A stretch of 64,000 nt of DNA from assembly GCF_003054445.1 (NCBI RefSeq), contig NC_042506.1, forward strand, positions 1,805,501 to 1,869,500, written 5' to 3'. The notes under the pieces were generated by a model that saw only the letters and a list, made by a program, of their open reading frames with translations, was not told the DNA's origin and made no database searches. This document shows, piece by piece, positions 18,220 to 31,200 of the stretch. The DNA comes from Pichia kudriavzevii. Taxonomy: Eukaryota; Ascomycota; Pichiomycetes; Pichiales; Pichiaceae. Within the stretch, counting starts at the first letter, position 1, and every line of letters starts with the position of its first letter. Made by a program: the position numbers and the translations under genes.

Positions 18220-20142
18220 ATGCAATTAACTTGGAAAGATATTCCAAGTGTCCCAACCGCAAATGACATGCTTGACATTGTCTTAAATAGAACTCAAAGA
18301 AAAACTCCAACTGTTGTTAGACAAGGTTTCCAAATTCAGAGAATTAGAGCCTTCTACATGCGTAAAGTTAAGTTCACAGCAGAAGGGTTCATTGAGAAGT
18401 TCGATGAAATTTTAAGCAAATTCCCAAATATTAATGACTTGCATCCTTTCCATAGAGATTTAATGGACACTTTGTATGAGAAAAATCACTATAAGGTTTC
18501 CCTTGGTTCGGTCTCAAGAGCTAAAACCTTTATTGAGCAAATTTCAAGAGATTACATTCGTCTTTTGAAGTTCGGTCAATCCTTGTTCCAATGTAAACAG
18601 TTGAAGAGAGCAGCGTTGGGTAGAATGGCCACAGTGACTAAAAAGCTAAAAGATGCTTTAACGTATCTTGAGCAAGTTAGACAGCATATTGGTAGATTGC
18701 CTTCCATTGATCCAAACACAAGAACCTTATTGATTTGTGGTTATCCAAATGTCGGTAAGTCCTCCTTTTTGAAATGTATCACAAAGGCAGACGTTGATGT
18801 CCAGCCATATGCATTTACAACCAAATCTTTATACGTTGGACATTTTGACTATAAATATCTACGTTTCCAAGCCATCGACACTCCCGGTATCTTAGATAGA
18901 CCAACAGAAGAAATGAACAATATTGAAATGCAGTCCATCTATGCAATTGCTCATTTGAGATCCACCGTCCTTTACTTTATGGATTTAAGTGAACAGTGTG
19001 GTTTCAGTATCGAGTCTCAAGTCAAGTTGTTCAATTCCATCAAACCATTGTTTGCAAACAAATCTGTCTTAGTTGTGGTTAACAAGACAGATATCATTAG
19101 AATTGAAGACTTGGATCAAGAAAGGCAAGACTTAATCAACAGCGTTTTATCCATACCAGGAGTTGAGATCATGCAAACCTCTTGTCATAACGATGATAAT
19201 GTCATGCAAGTTAGAAACAAGGCATGTGAGAAACTATTAACTTCAAGAATTGAGCAGAAGTTAAAAGGTTCTGGTAGAGTTGATAACGTGCTTAATAAAA
19301 TCCACGTGTCAAAGCCGGTTGCACGTGACGACATTGACAGAGAAGCCTATATTCCTGATGCCGTTAAAGCCTTGAAGAAATATGATCCAAATGATCCAAA
19401 TAGAAGAAAGTTGGCCAAGGATGTCGAACTTGAAAATGGTGGTGCCGGTGTCTATAATATTAACCTGAAGGAGAAATATATCCTGGAGGATGATGAATGG
19501 AAGAAGGATATTATGCCTGAAATCTTGAACGGTAAGAATGTTTATGACTTCCTTGACCCAGAAATTGCATCTAAATTGCAGGCCTTGGAGGAAGAGGAAG
19601 AGCAATTAGAGAGAGAAGGATTTTATGATTCAGATGATGATATGGAAGATGAAAATGACGAAATCAACCAAATACGTGAAAAGGCAGCATGGATCAGAGA
19701 CAAGCAAAAGAAGATGATCAATGAAGCTCGTAATAAGAAACACTTGAATAACAGAGCAATCATGCCAAGATCCAAGATTACCAAATCCTTTGGTGAATTG
19801 GAGAATCATATGTACTTGGTTGGTCATGACACTGACAAATTGAAGAACAGTAAATCGAAGAGTAAGAGAGCTCTTAATGTTAAGGGTGCCGATATTTTGC
19901 GTAGTTCAATTGAAGATGAGTTTAAGGCTGGTGGTGTTAGACCATTGAACCAATCTGATAGACTGAACGATGGTATTGACGATGGTGCACTTAGATCCAA
20001 GGCCGAAAGAATCCATAAAATGGAAAGAAGAGAAAGAAACAGAAATGCAAGAAAGGGTGAAGGTGATCATCATATTGGTGATTCAATGCCTAAGCATTTG
20101 TTCTCCGGTAAGAGAGGTATTGGTAAGACTGATTTCCGTTGA
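18220..20142 (+). CDS. NOG1: Nucleolar GTPase Nog1, 60S biogenesis factor
   Basis: Nog1 is an essential GTPase of pre-60S particles that acts from nucleolus to cytoplasm. The product is 640 residues (yeast 647). The N-terminal helical domain begins MQLTWKDIPSVPTANDMLDI. The Obg-type GTPase domain has G1 GYPNVGKSS near residue 174, G3 DTPGILD near 225 and G4 NKTD near 290. The NOGCT region follows, with a DDPNDPNRRK-like stretch, a Glu-rich patch (LEEEEEQLEREG), and a basic C-terminus with RAERIHKMERRER-type repeats that ends GIGKTDFR. All catalytic motifs are intact. The ATG at 18220 gives the conserved MQLTWKDI start. Confidence 0.98.
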   Translation: MQLTWKDIPSVPTANDMLDIVLNRTQRKTPTVVRQGFQIQRIRAFYMRKVKFTAEGFIEKFDEILSKFPNINDLHPFHRDLMDTLYEKNHYKVSLGSVSRAKTFIEQISRDYIRLLKFGQSLFQCKQLKRAALGRMATVTKKLKDALTYLEQVRQHIGRLPSIDPNTRTLLICGYPNVGKSSFLKCITKADVDVQPYAFTTKSLYVGHFDYKYLRFQAIDTPGILDRPTEEMNNIEMQSIYAIAHLRSTVLYFMDLSEQCGFSIESQVKLFNSIKPLFANKSVLVVVNKTDIIRIEDLDQERQDLINSVLSIPGVEIMQTSCHNDDNVMQVRNKACEKLLTSRIEQKLKGSGRVDNVLNKIHVSKPVARDDIDREAYIPDAVKALKKYDPNDPNRRKLAKDVELENGGAGVYNINLKEKYILEDDEWKKDIMPEILNGKNVYDFLDPEIASKLQALEEEEEQLEREGFYDSDDDMEDENDEINQIREKAAWIRDKQKKMINEARNKKHLNNRAIMPRSKITKSFGELENHMYLVGHDTDKLKNSKSKSKRALNVKGADILRSSIEDEFKAGGVRPLNQSDRLNDGIDDGALRSKAERIHKMERRERNRNARKGEGDHHIGDSMPKHLFSGKRGIGKTDFR

Positions 20143-20697
20143 TTGGGAGTTTTACCTCCAACGTCTCTTTTGTACCACAAATTCTGTTTTACTAAACATT
20201 TCTCTATCTTTTGTTCCCCACTTTTTTCTTAATAATATTTCCTGGCATTTCCTTATATAAATATTAGTTCTAGTTAATCTTGCGATTGTATTTTTGTACA
20301 TACTAAATTCTATTCTTTTTCGACACTTATAAAAACTTGCTAAAAAAGTATAGAAAAGCTAATAGAAAAAACTAACCGTGACTGAAAAGCAGAAAAACAA
20401 AAGCAGATTGTAAAATAAAAAAAAAAACCATGCATGGTATCCAAGAGTATTTTTCTCTAGTAAAAATGAAAAAAAAACCAGTAACTAATAAATAAATCCT
20501 GTTATAATAAAGCCCCAACATCGCATACCTCTTAAAAGTATATTTTCTTTCAATTCTTTTTACTTTTTCAAAATGAACAAAACAAAGCTTTTTCTGTTAT
20601 TTTTTAACCCCTATTATCCCCATAAAATTTTTTAATATTTTTATTCTATTTAAATTTTTTTTATCTTTTTTGGAATTCGTATGCTGACCCACAGCAA
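20143..20697. other. Convergent 3' region, NOG1 and CCCH gene
   Basis: Very AT-rich, with many A- and T-runs, containing the two 3' UTRs. No ORF or RNA gene recognised. Confidence 0.5.
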
Positions 20698-21886
20698 CTA
20701 ATCCATAATAAACGTGGTTTCCTCTTCAGCCAACGTTAATTCTTTTAGGCTTGGCATACCAATGAACTGAGCTTGAGAGCCAAATGAAGCTCTTGATTTC
20801 CTCCTGTGGAGTTCTTGAGGGGTCAACAAGTCGACCAATGAATTTGGGATAAAATCGATATCTTCTGTATCGTCATCAAACTCAGAATCAATCAAGGAGT
20901 TAGTGGTATTTTGATAATTCGAAGATGGCAATATCATGTTGGAAGAGGAAGTTGGTGAATACATCAATTCCGAAGGAGAATTGAATAGTGGATTATAGCC
21001 CACGTTTGAAGTGCTTGTGTTTGATATCGACGGAACATTCAAACTATTTGACCATATAGAGTTACCGTATGAGAAGGTAGGCGAAGATTGGGTGTAAGTT
21101 GTTGCGGCTGATAGTGGGAGCGTTGAAGGAGGAGAAGACATGTAGGAATTACTAAATACTGGATAACCGTACTCGGTGACACTGGTGTCAATTATTGGGT
21201 TTTCCGTAGTTGATAAATTCTTACTGTAGAATTGCTGCTGTTGTTGGTGTTGTTGATAAAGAAGATGTTGTTGCTGTTGACTGTAATCATGAAGGTATTG
21301 CTGAGGCGCCACCAAATTGATGTTAGCAGCAGCAAACTGATTGTTTGGTGCTGATGTGAACTCATTGTAACCTTGATACTGTGGCTCATTTGCTATATTG
21401 ATAGGCTCTGAGGAGACATTGCTAGGACTCGAATGTGAACCCGAGTTGGTTCTGAGAGGTTGTTTGTTGGACCGAAGGGTCAGATGAGAAGTAGACGAGG
21501 TATTCAATCTCTTACCATCTGGCAAAACATGCGCCAAAGCACATTTTACACCAAACTTACAATTCCCCTTTAAAAAGTATTTGCAAGGTTGCAAACTTGA
21601 GGAGCTATCGGTGGCATGAGAGAAAGGACATGAATTTCCAGCCTGACAAGCACCTTGACGGAAGAACTTGCAGGGGACATGCGATAAGTCTAAAGAACGG
21701 GCGTTAGTAAGCTGGATCAGCTTGTAGGAGAGGGTGTTGTCATAACGTACTTTTAGAAGGTTGATTCTTGTTATTGATTTCAGTAATTACCGATACTTTC
21801 TGGGATGGGGTCAAATTTGAGTTTTTTAAGACTTTTATAATGTCGATATTCGAAGAAGCAGTTTCCTTCTCGGCTAAAGGCGACAT
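20698..21886 (-). CDS. LEE1: CCCH zinc-finger protein (Lee1-like), two exons
   Basis: Spliced gene: exon 1 is 21886-21751 (45 codons plus one base) and exon 2 is 21689-20698; the product is 375 aa. Two tandem CCCH fingers of the form C-x7-C-x5-C-x3-H appear only after splicing: CKFFRQGACQAGNSCPFSH at 52-70 and CKYFLKGNCKFGVKCALAH at 81-99. The rest is Ser/Thr/Asn/Gln-rich with a Q/H-rich tract near 165-185. Near the C-terminus, LTPQELHRRKSRASFG contains an RRKSRAS-type kinase site. Tandem fingers of this form occur in S. cerevisiae Lee1 and fission yeast Cps3, and suggest RNA binding. The first exon starts MSPLAEKETASS. In S. cerevisiae LEE1 and MNN9 are also near each other. Function is not established. 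Confidence 0.85.
21690..21750 (-). other. Spliceosomal intron of the CCCH gene
   Basis: 61-nt phase-1 intron. The 5' splice site is GTACGT (21750-21745), a variant of the usual GTATGT. The branch site is a perfect TACTAAC (21709-21703), and the 3' site is TTCTTTAG ending at 21690. Removal joins the frames and restores the first CCCH finger. Confidence 0.93.
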
Positions 21887-22382
21887 CTTGTTGTTGTTGT
21901 TGCTGTTGCTTGAGACAATTTGCGAGCTTGTTATTTTGGAGTCAAAAGAAAGTATAATCAACCATAGATATACGACTCCTAATTACCGTCAGCTGATAGA
22001 GTCCAGATAAGAGAATTCGCTCCTTTCGCATCTCAACGGTAAATTACCATGCCTTGAATTATGTAGAGGGGGGTATTCCTAATCTGGTTATTAATAATGG
22101 AAAATTACAAGGGGGGGAGGGTAGGAAAGGGATCGGTAAAGAGGCCACCTGAAAAGAGGCTGATTCTGATGTTTATGGAGAAATCTTGGTAACGAAGAGG
22201 GTGGTATTTCAGGGGAACTGTGGTGGCTCCTTTGATGTGGAAGTTTATTAAGGTGGTTCTAGTATATGTAATTTCTATAGATACAATGAGGAAACAGAGA
22301 GAGAAAAGAGATGGAGGGGGGGGGGGGGGGGGTGCTTACAATGCAATGGGGAAAGAAACGGAAATGCTGAGGTTCTTCTTCC
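21887..22382. other. Intergenic, CCCH gene promoter and MNN9 3' region
   Basis: Between two minus-strand genes. It contains the CCCH gene promoter and the MNN9 3' UTR, with a run of 17 G at 22316-22332. No ORF with coding character. Confidence 0.5.
22316..22332. repeat. G17 homopolymer tract
   Basis: Seventeen consecutive G on the + strand, about 50 bp beyond the MNN9 stop, so C17 in the MNN9 transcript if it reaches that far. It is preceded by GGAGAGAAAAGAGATGGA. Its length is likely to vary between strains and reads. Confidence 0.9.
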
Positions 22383-24443
<2,061 letters not shown>

Positions 24444-25292
24444 ATGGCAGCAAGTAGCTTACACAACGATATGGACTCTAGAGAAATCAAACCGGTGTCT
24501 CTGGAAGGATCCGGCGACTCTTTCCAAGAGGTGGCCAAGGTTCCAACTGTTAGCTCGTTTCGTCACGACAAGAAGAATATATACATCAATGACGTTCCAA
24601 TTGACAAGAACGAATTCACAAAGGCCTTTGGCGGTACTTTTGAAGTTGGTAGTCGCAAGGTCACTAGCGCAATGCGGAAGTTTGCCAACCCTGTTCCGGC
24701 AGGCTTGGCAGCCTTTTCTGCTTCGGCCATCTCCATTGGTTTGGTTCAAATGCATGCTAGATCGGTTACTGCCCCAAACACTCTCTTAGGCGCATTTCTA
24801 ACTACTTCGGGTGTGGTTGAATTGATTGTGGGGATTTTATGCTTTATTGTTAACAACACATGGGCTTGTTGTACATTTTTAATGTTTGGAGGTTTTTGGT
24901 CATCATATGCCTTTGTTTTAATGAATGTAGGCGGTATCAAGGAAGCATATGCAAATGATTATCAATATGGTCAATCGGTTGCTATTTTCTTTTTACCTTG
25001 GTCACTTTTCGCCTTTTTCTTGTGGATTTGCACATTTAAATCCACTCTAACGTTATCGGCATTGATGTTTTTCATTTGGTTTTTCGTGTTTTTATTTACA
25101 ATTTCACAATTTATTGGCAGCGTCAAGTTATTCAAAGCAGGTGGCTTTTTCGCAATTTTGGCTGGTTGTTTGGGATTCTACAATATGCAGGCCGGCTTGA
25201 TGGATAAAACGAACTCATATTTCACTATTCATGCTATTCCACTACCCCAATATAAGCACAATGATGAAGAACATGCAACTGAAGAAGTCTGA
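24444..25292 (+). CDS. Acetate/ammonium transporter of the GPR1/FUN34/YaaH (ATO) family
   Basis: Plasma-membrane protein of the acetate-uptake family (Ady2/Ato1-3 in S. cerevisiae, Gpr1 in Yarrowia). The 282-residue product has a hydrophilic N-terminus (1-78), then the family signature NPVPAGLAAFSASAIS starting at residue 82, a variant of NP(A/V)PLGL. Six membrane helices follow, including GVVELIVGILCFIV, TFLMFGGFWSSYAF, SLFAFFLWICTF and GGFFAILAGCLGFYN. The FGGFWSSYA segment and the final AGCLGFYNMQAGL are typical. The charged C-tail is short. Ato paralogues are often multi-copy in yeasts, so I do not assign a specific one. The GC-rich upstream region would suit glucose repression. Confidence 0.93.
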   Translation: MAASSLHNDMDSREIKPVSLEGSGDSFQEVAKVPTVSSFRHDKKNIYINDVPIDKNEFTKAFGGTFEVGSRKVTSAMRKFANPVPAGLAAFSASAISIGLVQMHARSVTAPNTLLGAFLTTSGVVELIVGILCFIVNNTWACCTFLMFGGFWSSYAFVLMNVGGIKEAYANDYQYGQSVAIFFLPWSLFAFFLWICTFKSTLTLSALMFFIWFFVFLFTISQFIGSVKLFKAGGFFAILAGCLGFYNMQAGLMDKTNSYFTIHAIPLPQYKHNDEEHATEEV

Positions 25293-26446
25293 GGTACAAG
25301 TTGTGGTTTATACTTGACTCTTGCTCTTTTGCTGAAATATTTTTAAATCCAACAACAAAAAATCGCTTTACTATTATTTATAATGACTTGAAAACTTACT
25401 CAAATTGTAACGGTTTCTTATCTGTTTTATTTTTTTACTCTAATTTTTCCCATTGTTTTGGTTATCTCTTTTGTTGTTGTTGTAATGTCTAGTTTTCTAT
25501 TTGGGAAATATATATATTTTATTTTTCATCTCTTCCTTCAAAATAATTATTATGGATCCATTCAATGTTGCCAATGACGCGTTGCTCTTGGCAACGAAGT
25601 CGCCATACATGGCTGTTCCGCCAGAGACGTTGAAAAATTGGAAAATGCCGTTATTAATGCATCGCATTTGAGGCATTGCACATACTATGCGCACATTTTA
25701 TCTACTGTCCCCATTGCATTGCTCCCCAATGCCATCCGGGGATCTTTCAAGTTAGATCTCCCCCCTTAACCGCAAACGGTACATTGGCATCCTCCAGATC
25801 CGAGAAGGAAATGCCATCCACACAGTTGTAAAGTATAGACAAGTACTACTGTGTAAGACTCTGGTTTTCGACCGACTAAGAGAAATCACGGGGATGTTGA
25901 AGCGTCTCGGAGGTAAAGCCAGCTCCTACAGGGCCTAGTTTCCTCTTGACCCTCCCAATCCTCCTGGCTCCCCTTCTTCTGCTACACCACATTGGATTGG
26001 TAGACTCCGTCCAACGTTCCAGCTTGTGCTACAATTGCTTGTTTCAGAAAAGGCAAATAGAGTTGTCACTACCCATACCGGATGGCTAATCTCTCCACAT
26101 TATAGAATGAATACTATGTAGTCGACCGAATACCAGACATGGTGTTGAAGAATGGCCATACTTCAGTGGCAGAGGATGCACTTTGCACTCTCTCAAAGGA
26201 GAAACTCGTTAAAGATGAACATCAGATTCGAGTGAATTATTTCTTTGCGGTAGTTTAAGGACTTTTCGGGATATCTCTCGACATATGGATTCCCCCGAGG
26301 TCTTAATGGCCCACATAGTTGGCCTCATACAACCCTCATAGAATTGTGGCCTACTGAAATGAGGTGTTGTTACTACACCAGTTTCTTTTGACATGTAACT
26401 TCCAGTTCTCCCTATTTTATTAGACCATCTTGGGATATCCATTGCA
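25293..26446. other. Intergenic between ATO gene and EHT1-like gene
   Basis: 1.15 kb. The first 250 bp are AT-rich 3' UTR; from about 25550 on the base composition is more balanced. A 39-codon ORF at 25552-25671 is listed separately. No RNA gene recognised. Confidence 0.5.
25552..25671 (+). CDS. Possible small ORF, 39 aa, unrecognised
   Basis: Starts ATGGATCC after an A-rich context and reads MDPFNVANDALLLATK, then PYMAVPPETLKNWKMP, ending LMHRI. The composition looks coding, but the length is short and I recognise no family. It might be a small protein, a leftover N-terminus of a lost gene, or chance. Confidence 0.25.
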   Translation: MDPFNVANDALLLATKSPYMAVPPETLKNWKMPLLMHRI

Positions 26447-27841
26447 ATGTTGCCTAACTGGGGGTTTAGAAACACCGTTCATTCATACCATGCCGAAAAT
26501 CCCATTGAGTTACCATTAAAATCGTCTAATGACTGTGCGTCTGGAAATTCAGTGGTGTCACTCGATAAGTTTGTCGAAAAGAACATACCTGAAATTAAAG
26601 ATGGCGCAAGGCATTATCTGAAACCAACCTTATTTACAGGTACTTTGCAAACATTGCACACCTTCAAGGGCGATTTCCATACAAAATATCCCGTTTATTT
26701 TGCCCGTGAAATTGTCTCATTGTCTCATGAGGAGGCCAAAGAACTCAAGGGGACTTTCAAACATATCCATGCTGGTGAGTTCACTTTGGACTATTTGGTG
26801 AACCCTCCAAGTGAAGAGTTGAATGATGAGTATTTTTCAAGGAAATGTAAGGAAACAATGCCAGAGGGGTACCCAAGATTACACCCTCGTTGTCGTTATT
26901 ATGCTCCGAATGAATTGGCGCAATTAAAAAATGAATGGAAACAGGATAATTCTCCAATCAGTATTATTTTACCAGGTCTAGCCGGTGGTATTCAAGAAGC
27001 TCCAATTAGAGCAACTTGTTATAAGCTACAACAAAAGGGTCACCGTGTTGTTGTTTTGAACCAAAGAGGTTGTAGTCGTTCCAAAATTACAACTCCTCAT
27101 ATGTTCACCGGTTTAGATACGGACGATTTAAAATACATCTTACATAAGTTCCATGACGAATATGAACTGGATGATGAAAAGAGGCAATTCCATGCAATTG
27201 GTTACTCATTTGGTGGTTTGCAAATTGCAAACTATTTGATTAAAGAAGGTAAAAATACCCTCTTGACATCTGCAATTACTGTCTCATCCCCTTGGAATCT
27301 GTATAATTCGATGCTTCATATCTCAAATTCTTGGAGTGGTCGGTATTTATTTGAACCTGCTGTTAACTCTTTCCTATTGAGAATGGTCAAGAATAACAAG
27401 GAGGTTTTGAAGGAAAACCCTATATTCAGCCAAGAGAGGTATGATCATTTGAGGAAAACAATAAAGAACTCTAGAGATTTTGATGATGCTTATACAAGCA
27501 AACTACTCGATTTACCAAGTGGTGATTACTATTATTATGCTGCATCACCTGTATTTCAAATCTATAAAATTAAAACTCCACTCTTGGTCATCAACTCTAT
27601 AGATGATCCAATGATTTCTCCAGATTACCCATTTTTGGATATTTCAAGACATCCTTGGATTTATATGGCAACTGCAGATTTGGGGGGTCATTATTCCTTC
27701 ATTAAACCAAATGGCGATTTCTGGTTTTCTGAAGTTGTCGAGAAATGGATCAACTCTTGGAGAGAGGTTGATGTCCAAACCCCAAGCGATGTTCTGGATC
27801 ATGGCTGGCACGTTGACGTTGAATTGCCACTTAGAGAATGA
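26447..27841 (+). CDS. Medium-chain acyl-CoA:ethanol acyltransferase/esterase, Eht1/Eeb1-like
   Basis: Alpha/beta-hydrolase of the yeast Eht1-Eeb1-YMR210W group, which makes and hydrolyses medium-chain fatty acid ethyl esters. The 464-residue protein contains YLKPTLFTGTLQTL near residue 57, YFAREIV, EGYPRLHPRCRYY, the oxyanion region ILPGLAGG near 174, the RGCSRSKITT motif, the nucleophile elbow GYSFGG (Ser254), the acid in NSIDDPMI (Asp386 or Asp387) and the histidine in LGGHYSF (His415). The triad is complete. Length matches S. cerevisiae Eht1 (451 aa) and Eeb1 (456 aa). Which of the three paralogues is closest cannot be decided by eye. A clean ATG lies at 26447. Confidence 0.9.
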   Translation: MLPNWGFRNTVHSYHAENPIELPLKSSNDCASGNSVVSLDKFVEKNIPEIKDGARHYLKPTLFTGTLQTLHTFKGDFHTKYPVYFAREIVSLSHEEAKELKGTFKHIHAGEFTLDYLVNPPSEELNDEYFSRKCKETMPEGYPRLHPRCRYYAPNELAQLKNEWKQDNSPISIILPGLAGGIQEAPIRATCYKLQQKGHRVVVLNQRGCSRSKITTPHMFTGLDTDDLKYILHKFHDEYELDDEKRQFHAIGYSFGGLQIANYLIKEGKNTLLTSAITVSSPWNLYNSMLHISNSWSGRYLFEPAVNSFLLRMVKNNKEVLKENPIFSQERYDHLRKTIKNSRDFDDAYTSKLLDLPSGDYYYYAASPVFQIYKIKTPLLVINSIDDPMISPDYPFLDISRHPWIYMATADLGGHYSFIKPNGDFWFSEVVEKWINSWREVDVQTPSDVLDHGWHVDVELPLRE

Positions 27842-28276
27842 GCAACTCTAAGAGGGAGGGCAACGTGCAAAAATTCATCCTTAGATTTGTATCAAGAGGG
27901 ATCCCATAGAATGGCTTTTTTATAGTTGCCCCATCGTCCAACACTGATTATATTGGAATTGCATGTGTATACACCCATTTATAGCTGTTTACCCTTATTC
28001 AACCATTTGGCCTTATTCCATCGACTCCTTAAGTGTACCAACAACACATACTCATTATTGACGTACAAGTCTTATTGGAGACGTCACGTGAGCATATCAT
28101 ATTATATCATTCTTTTATTTTTTTATTTCAAATTTCAAATCAGCCAAACTGTATAATTGTGAGAAATCTACATCTAGCTGTGTATCCAGGCGTCTTTCAG
28201 CGTAGGCAATAGGTCTGTCAACAAAGCTCAACCAGTGATTACATCAGAGAAGTTGGTCTCACTAAAAGCGGCAACT
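27842..28276. other. Intergenic, EHT1-like 3' region and ECM32 promoter
   Basis: 435 bp between two + strand genes. AT-rich, with a CACGTG-like site (GTCACGTGAG) at about 28082-28091 that could bind Cbf1. No coding frame. Confidence 0.45.
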
Positions 28277-31200
28277 ATGTCTACACATGAGGCAAAATCT
28301 ACTACAGATTCCACAGAGGCGGATAAGAGGAGAAGAAGAGGGGGAATCAAACCAAAAAGCCAAGTGACAGAAGCAATAGGATCTGCACCAAAGAATAAAA
28401 AATATGTTGAGAATCCAAGATCTACTCATGAGATAGCGTCTACACTAAATGGTGTGAAAGGTGGTAAGAAGAAGAGTGGGAAGGGCAAAAAGCATCAAGA
28501 ACTTAAACTTACCAAGAAACCAAATTTTCCAGTGAAGGCCAAGGAGGATTCCCGAGTTGTGAAAAGAACTTCAGGACTAGAGAGAACGAATCGAGTGAGT
28601 CAAAGTGTAAAGGGAAAGGAAGACGCAATTAGCATCGACAAGGGGGCACATACAGTTTCGAAATCTGCAAAGTTTGAAAATAATAAACAGAAAAAAGGGA
28701 AAACTAGAAAGTCAAAGCTACCAAAATCTGATAAGCAGTCAGATATTTCTCAAACTGACAACAGAGAAGTCCATAAAGATTCTTTCAAAGTATCTTCTTC
28801 TGGTGCACCTAGTTCTTTGGAATTAGCACCCGTCCTGGACCTTGGAATTGGCGTTTACGATGTATTGGAATTTTACTGTGACGAATGTCCTGTTGAGTTA
28901 AACCATTTTGACGCTGCAAGTGCTCATATCATCGATTTTGGCCATAAAAATATGTCCGTCGTCTATGGTGGGTTGAATGACGCAATTAAATGTCAATCCT
29001 GTGGTGAGGCTGATCTCAATAATTTGAATTCAGTCTTACTTGAAAGCAATAATGTGGGGTTGTGCTGTAGTTCCTGTTTGACTGGGTCTGGGTTTGATCC
29101 ATTGATTTACTCATTTGCGTCTAAGGACAAACTTCTGAGATATGTCGATAATATGTATCGTTTGAACAGCTTAAAATGCTTTCGATGTGGTTCAAGGAAA
29201 AACTTGGGAATCAACCAGGATAAGATACCATGTTGTGCCAAATGTATTTTGAAAGATGCAGATCTGAGAAAGCAAAAGTTTGTAAAGAGACATGAGGCCA
29301 GTTTCCTTTCTACGCTTTTTGAAGATCCAACCTATGAAGAGTTCAAAAATATTATTGTTTCAACTGGTCCTTGCAATGACCCCAAATCATCACCAGTGAA
29401 AAAATTGGGTGCTAGAGATATGACGCCCAGTTTTGATACTTTAACACAATCAAATAAACCAGACAAAAGGGAAAAGGAAAATAGAAACAAGGGTGATCTA
29501 CCCAGCGAAATTTCCGGTGGAAATATTTCTGACATGTCAGCTGAAAATGATTTAGATGACAATTCCGCATCAAAACCTCGAAAGGAGAAGAAGGTTAAGA
29601 AAACAACATCGATGTCTTCGAGTCTTCCCGAGGAAAAAAATAGTGCTTTTATTTCAACTCAACAAAGCGAAAAAACTGGCTCCACGCAAAGTTCAGGAGA
29701 TCGGAAAAGGTCCGAAAAGAAGAAGGACAAGAAAAGCAAAAAGAATGAGAATGCAAAAATGAATAAAGATGGTTTGAAGAAATCCTCTAAGCTCGATCTG
29801 AAATCAAGTATACCATCTCCAATATCGAAAGAGTTACTAAAGGATCTCACACCAGATGAATTAAGAGTTGAGGACAAGTTTGAAAAACTTAAAAAAATTA
29901 TAAAAAATACACTGCCGGGTGCTATCAAATTGCAATTTGATAGTATTAACGAATATTATAGCTATCTAACTTACAGTTTGCTCTTAGAGGAACTGTTTCA
30001 AGTTGACATTTGTACCGATGTCAAATTCGAATGGAAAGATAAGGAGTTTTGTTCTATGAATGGATCCACTCAAAAATGGTTTCAAATGTATGTGAATGAT
30101 GATATAAAGCATCTTAAAAAGCATCCTTTTGTTAGAGATCAACCCATTTTCATCTTGAGGAAATCCGATGTTAATTTGAATTGGTCAGAAAAACCCGAGT
30201 TCTGGGTCGCTCATGTTGCCGGAAGTACTTTAGCAAAGGTTGATAAACGGGGTAGACAAATTAAGGTCAGAGCTAGAAAACATGCCGTTGCCAAAAAGGA
30301 CAACCAGGCATCCTCCTTTAATTTAAGGCTATATCCGTGGAACAGCTCTACTTTCCCGATAAATGAAAAAGGTGATCAATTTGCATTTGTTCCAGGGTCT
30401 AATGTTTTGGGTAGAATTTTGAACTCCATGAATCAAATCGAGAATAAGGAATTTATCAACTTAATTCTGGGTAAAAGTAAGGTCAAGAGGATAAATTTTA
30501 ATAATAGAATTCACAAATATTTTAATAATTTGAATGAATCCCAAAAGGATGCACTACAGTCCGCCTTTAATAACTCAGTTACAATATTACAAGGTCCGCC
30601 TGGTTCAGGTAAAACTTCGACGATTCATGAAATTATCCTTCAGTTGCTTGAAAATCTTCACTATTATCCAATCCTAGTTGTTGCTGCGTCAAACCTAGCC
30701 GTTGATAACATTGCAGAAAAATTGATGCCCAAGTACAAGGATATTATTTTGCGTATTACATCCTTGTCCAAGGAGAGAGAATATAATATGGAGCACCCAT
30801 TAGGTGAAGTGTGTCTACACAATAAGATCTCTGGAATTTTGCCTTCAAACTTAAAAGATATTGAAATGCGAGTAAAGAGGGACCCTGGTAGTGTTTCATC
30901 GTCTGAATTTTCCAAATATTTGGATGGATGTTCTAAATACGGCGAGCAGTTAGTCAAGCAGGCTAACATTATATTTGCAACAACCGCAGGTATAGCAGGT
31001 CCATATTTAAAGAATGTTAAAAGTATGCCAGTGATTATAATGGATGAAGCAACGCAGTCGTCGGAACCGTCGACTTTAATACCACTAGGTGCTAAAGGTT
31101 GTAAAAAGGTCATTTTGGTTGGTGACACTGCTCAACTAAGTGTTTTTACTAGAGTAAAAAGCTTGGAAATGTCTTTGTTTCAGAGAGTTTTGGAAAACGG

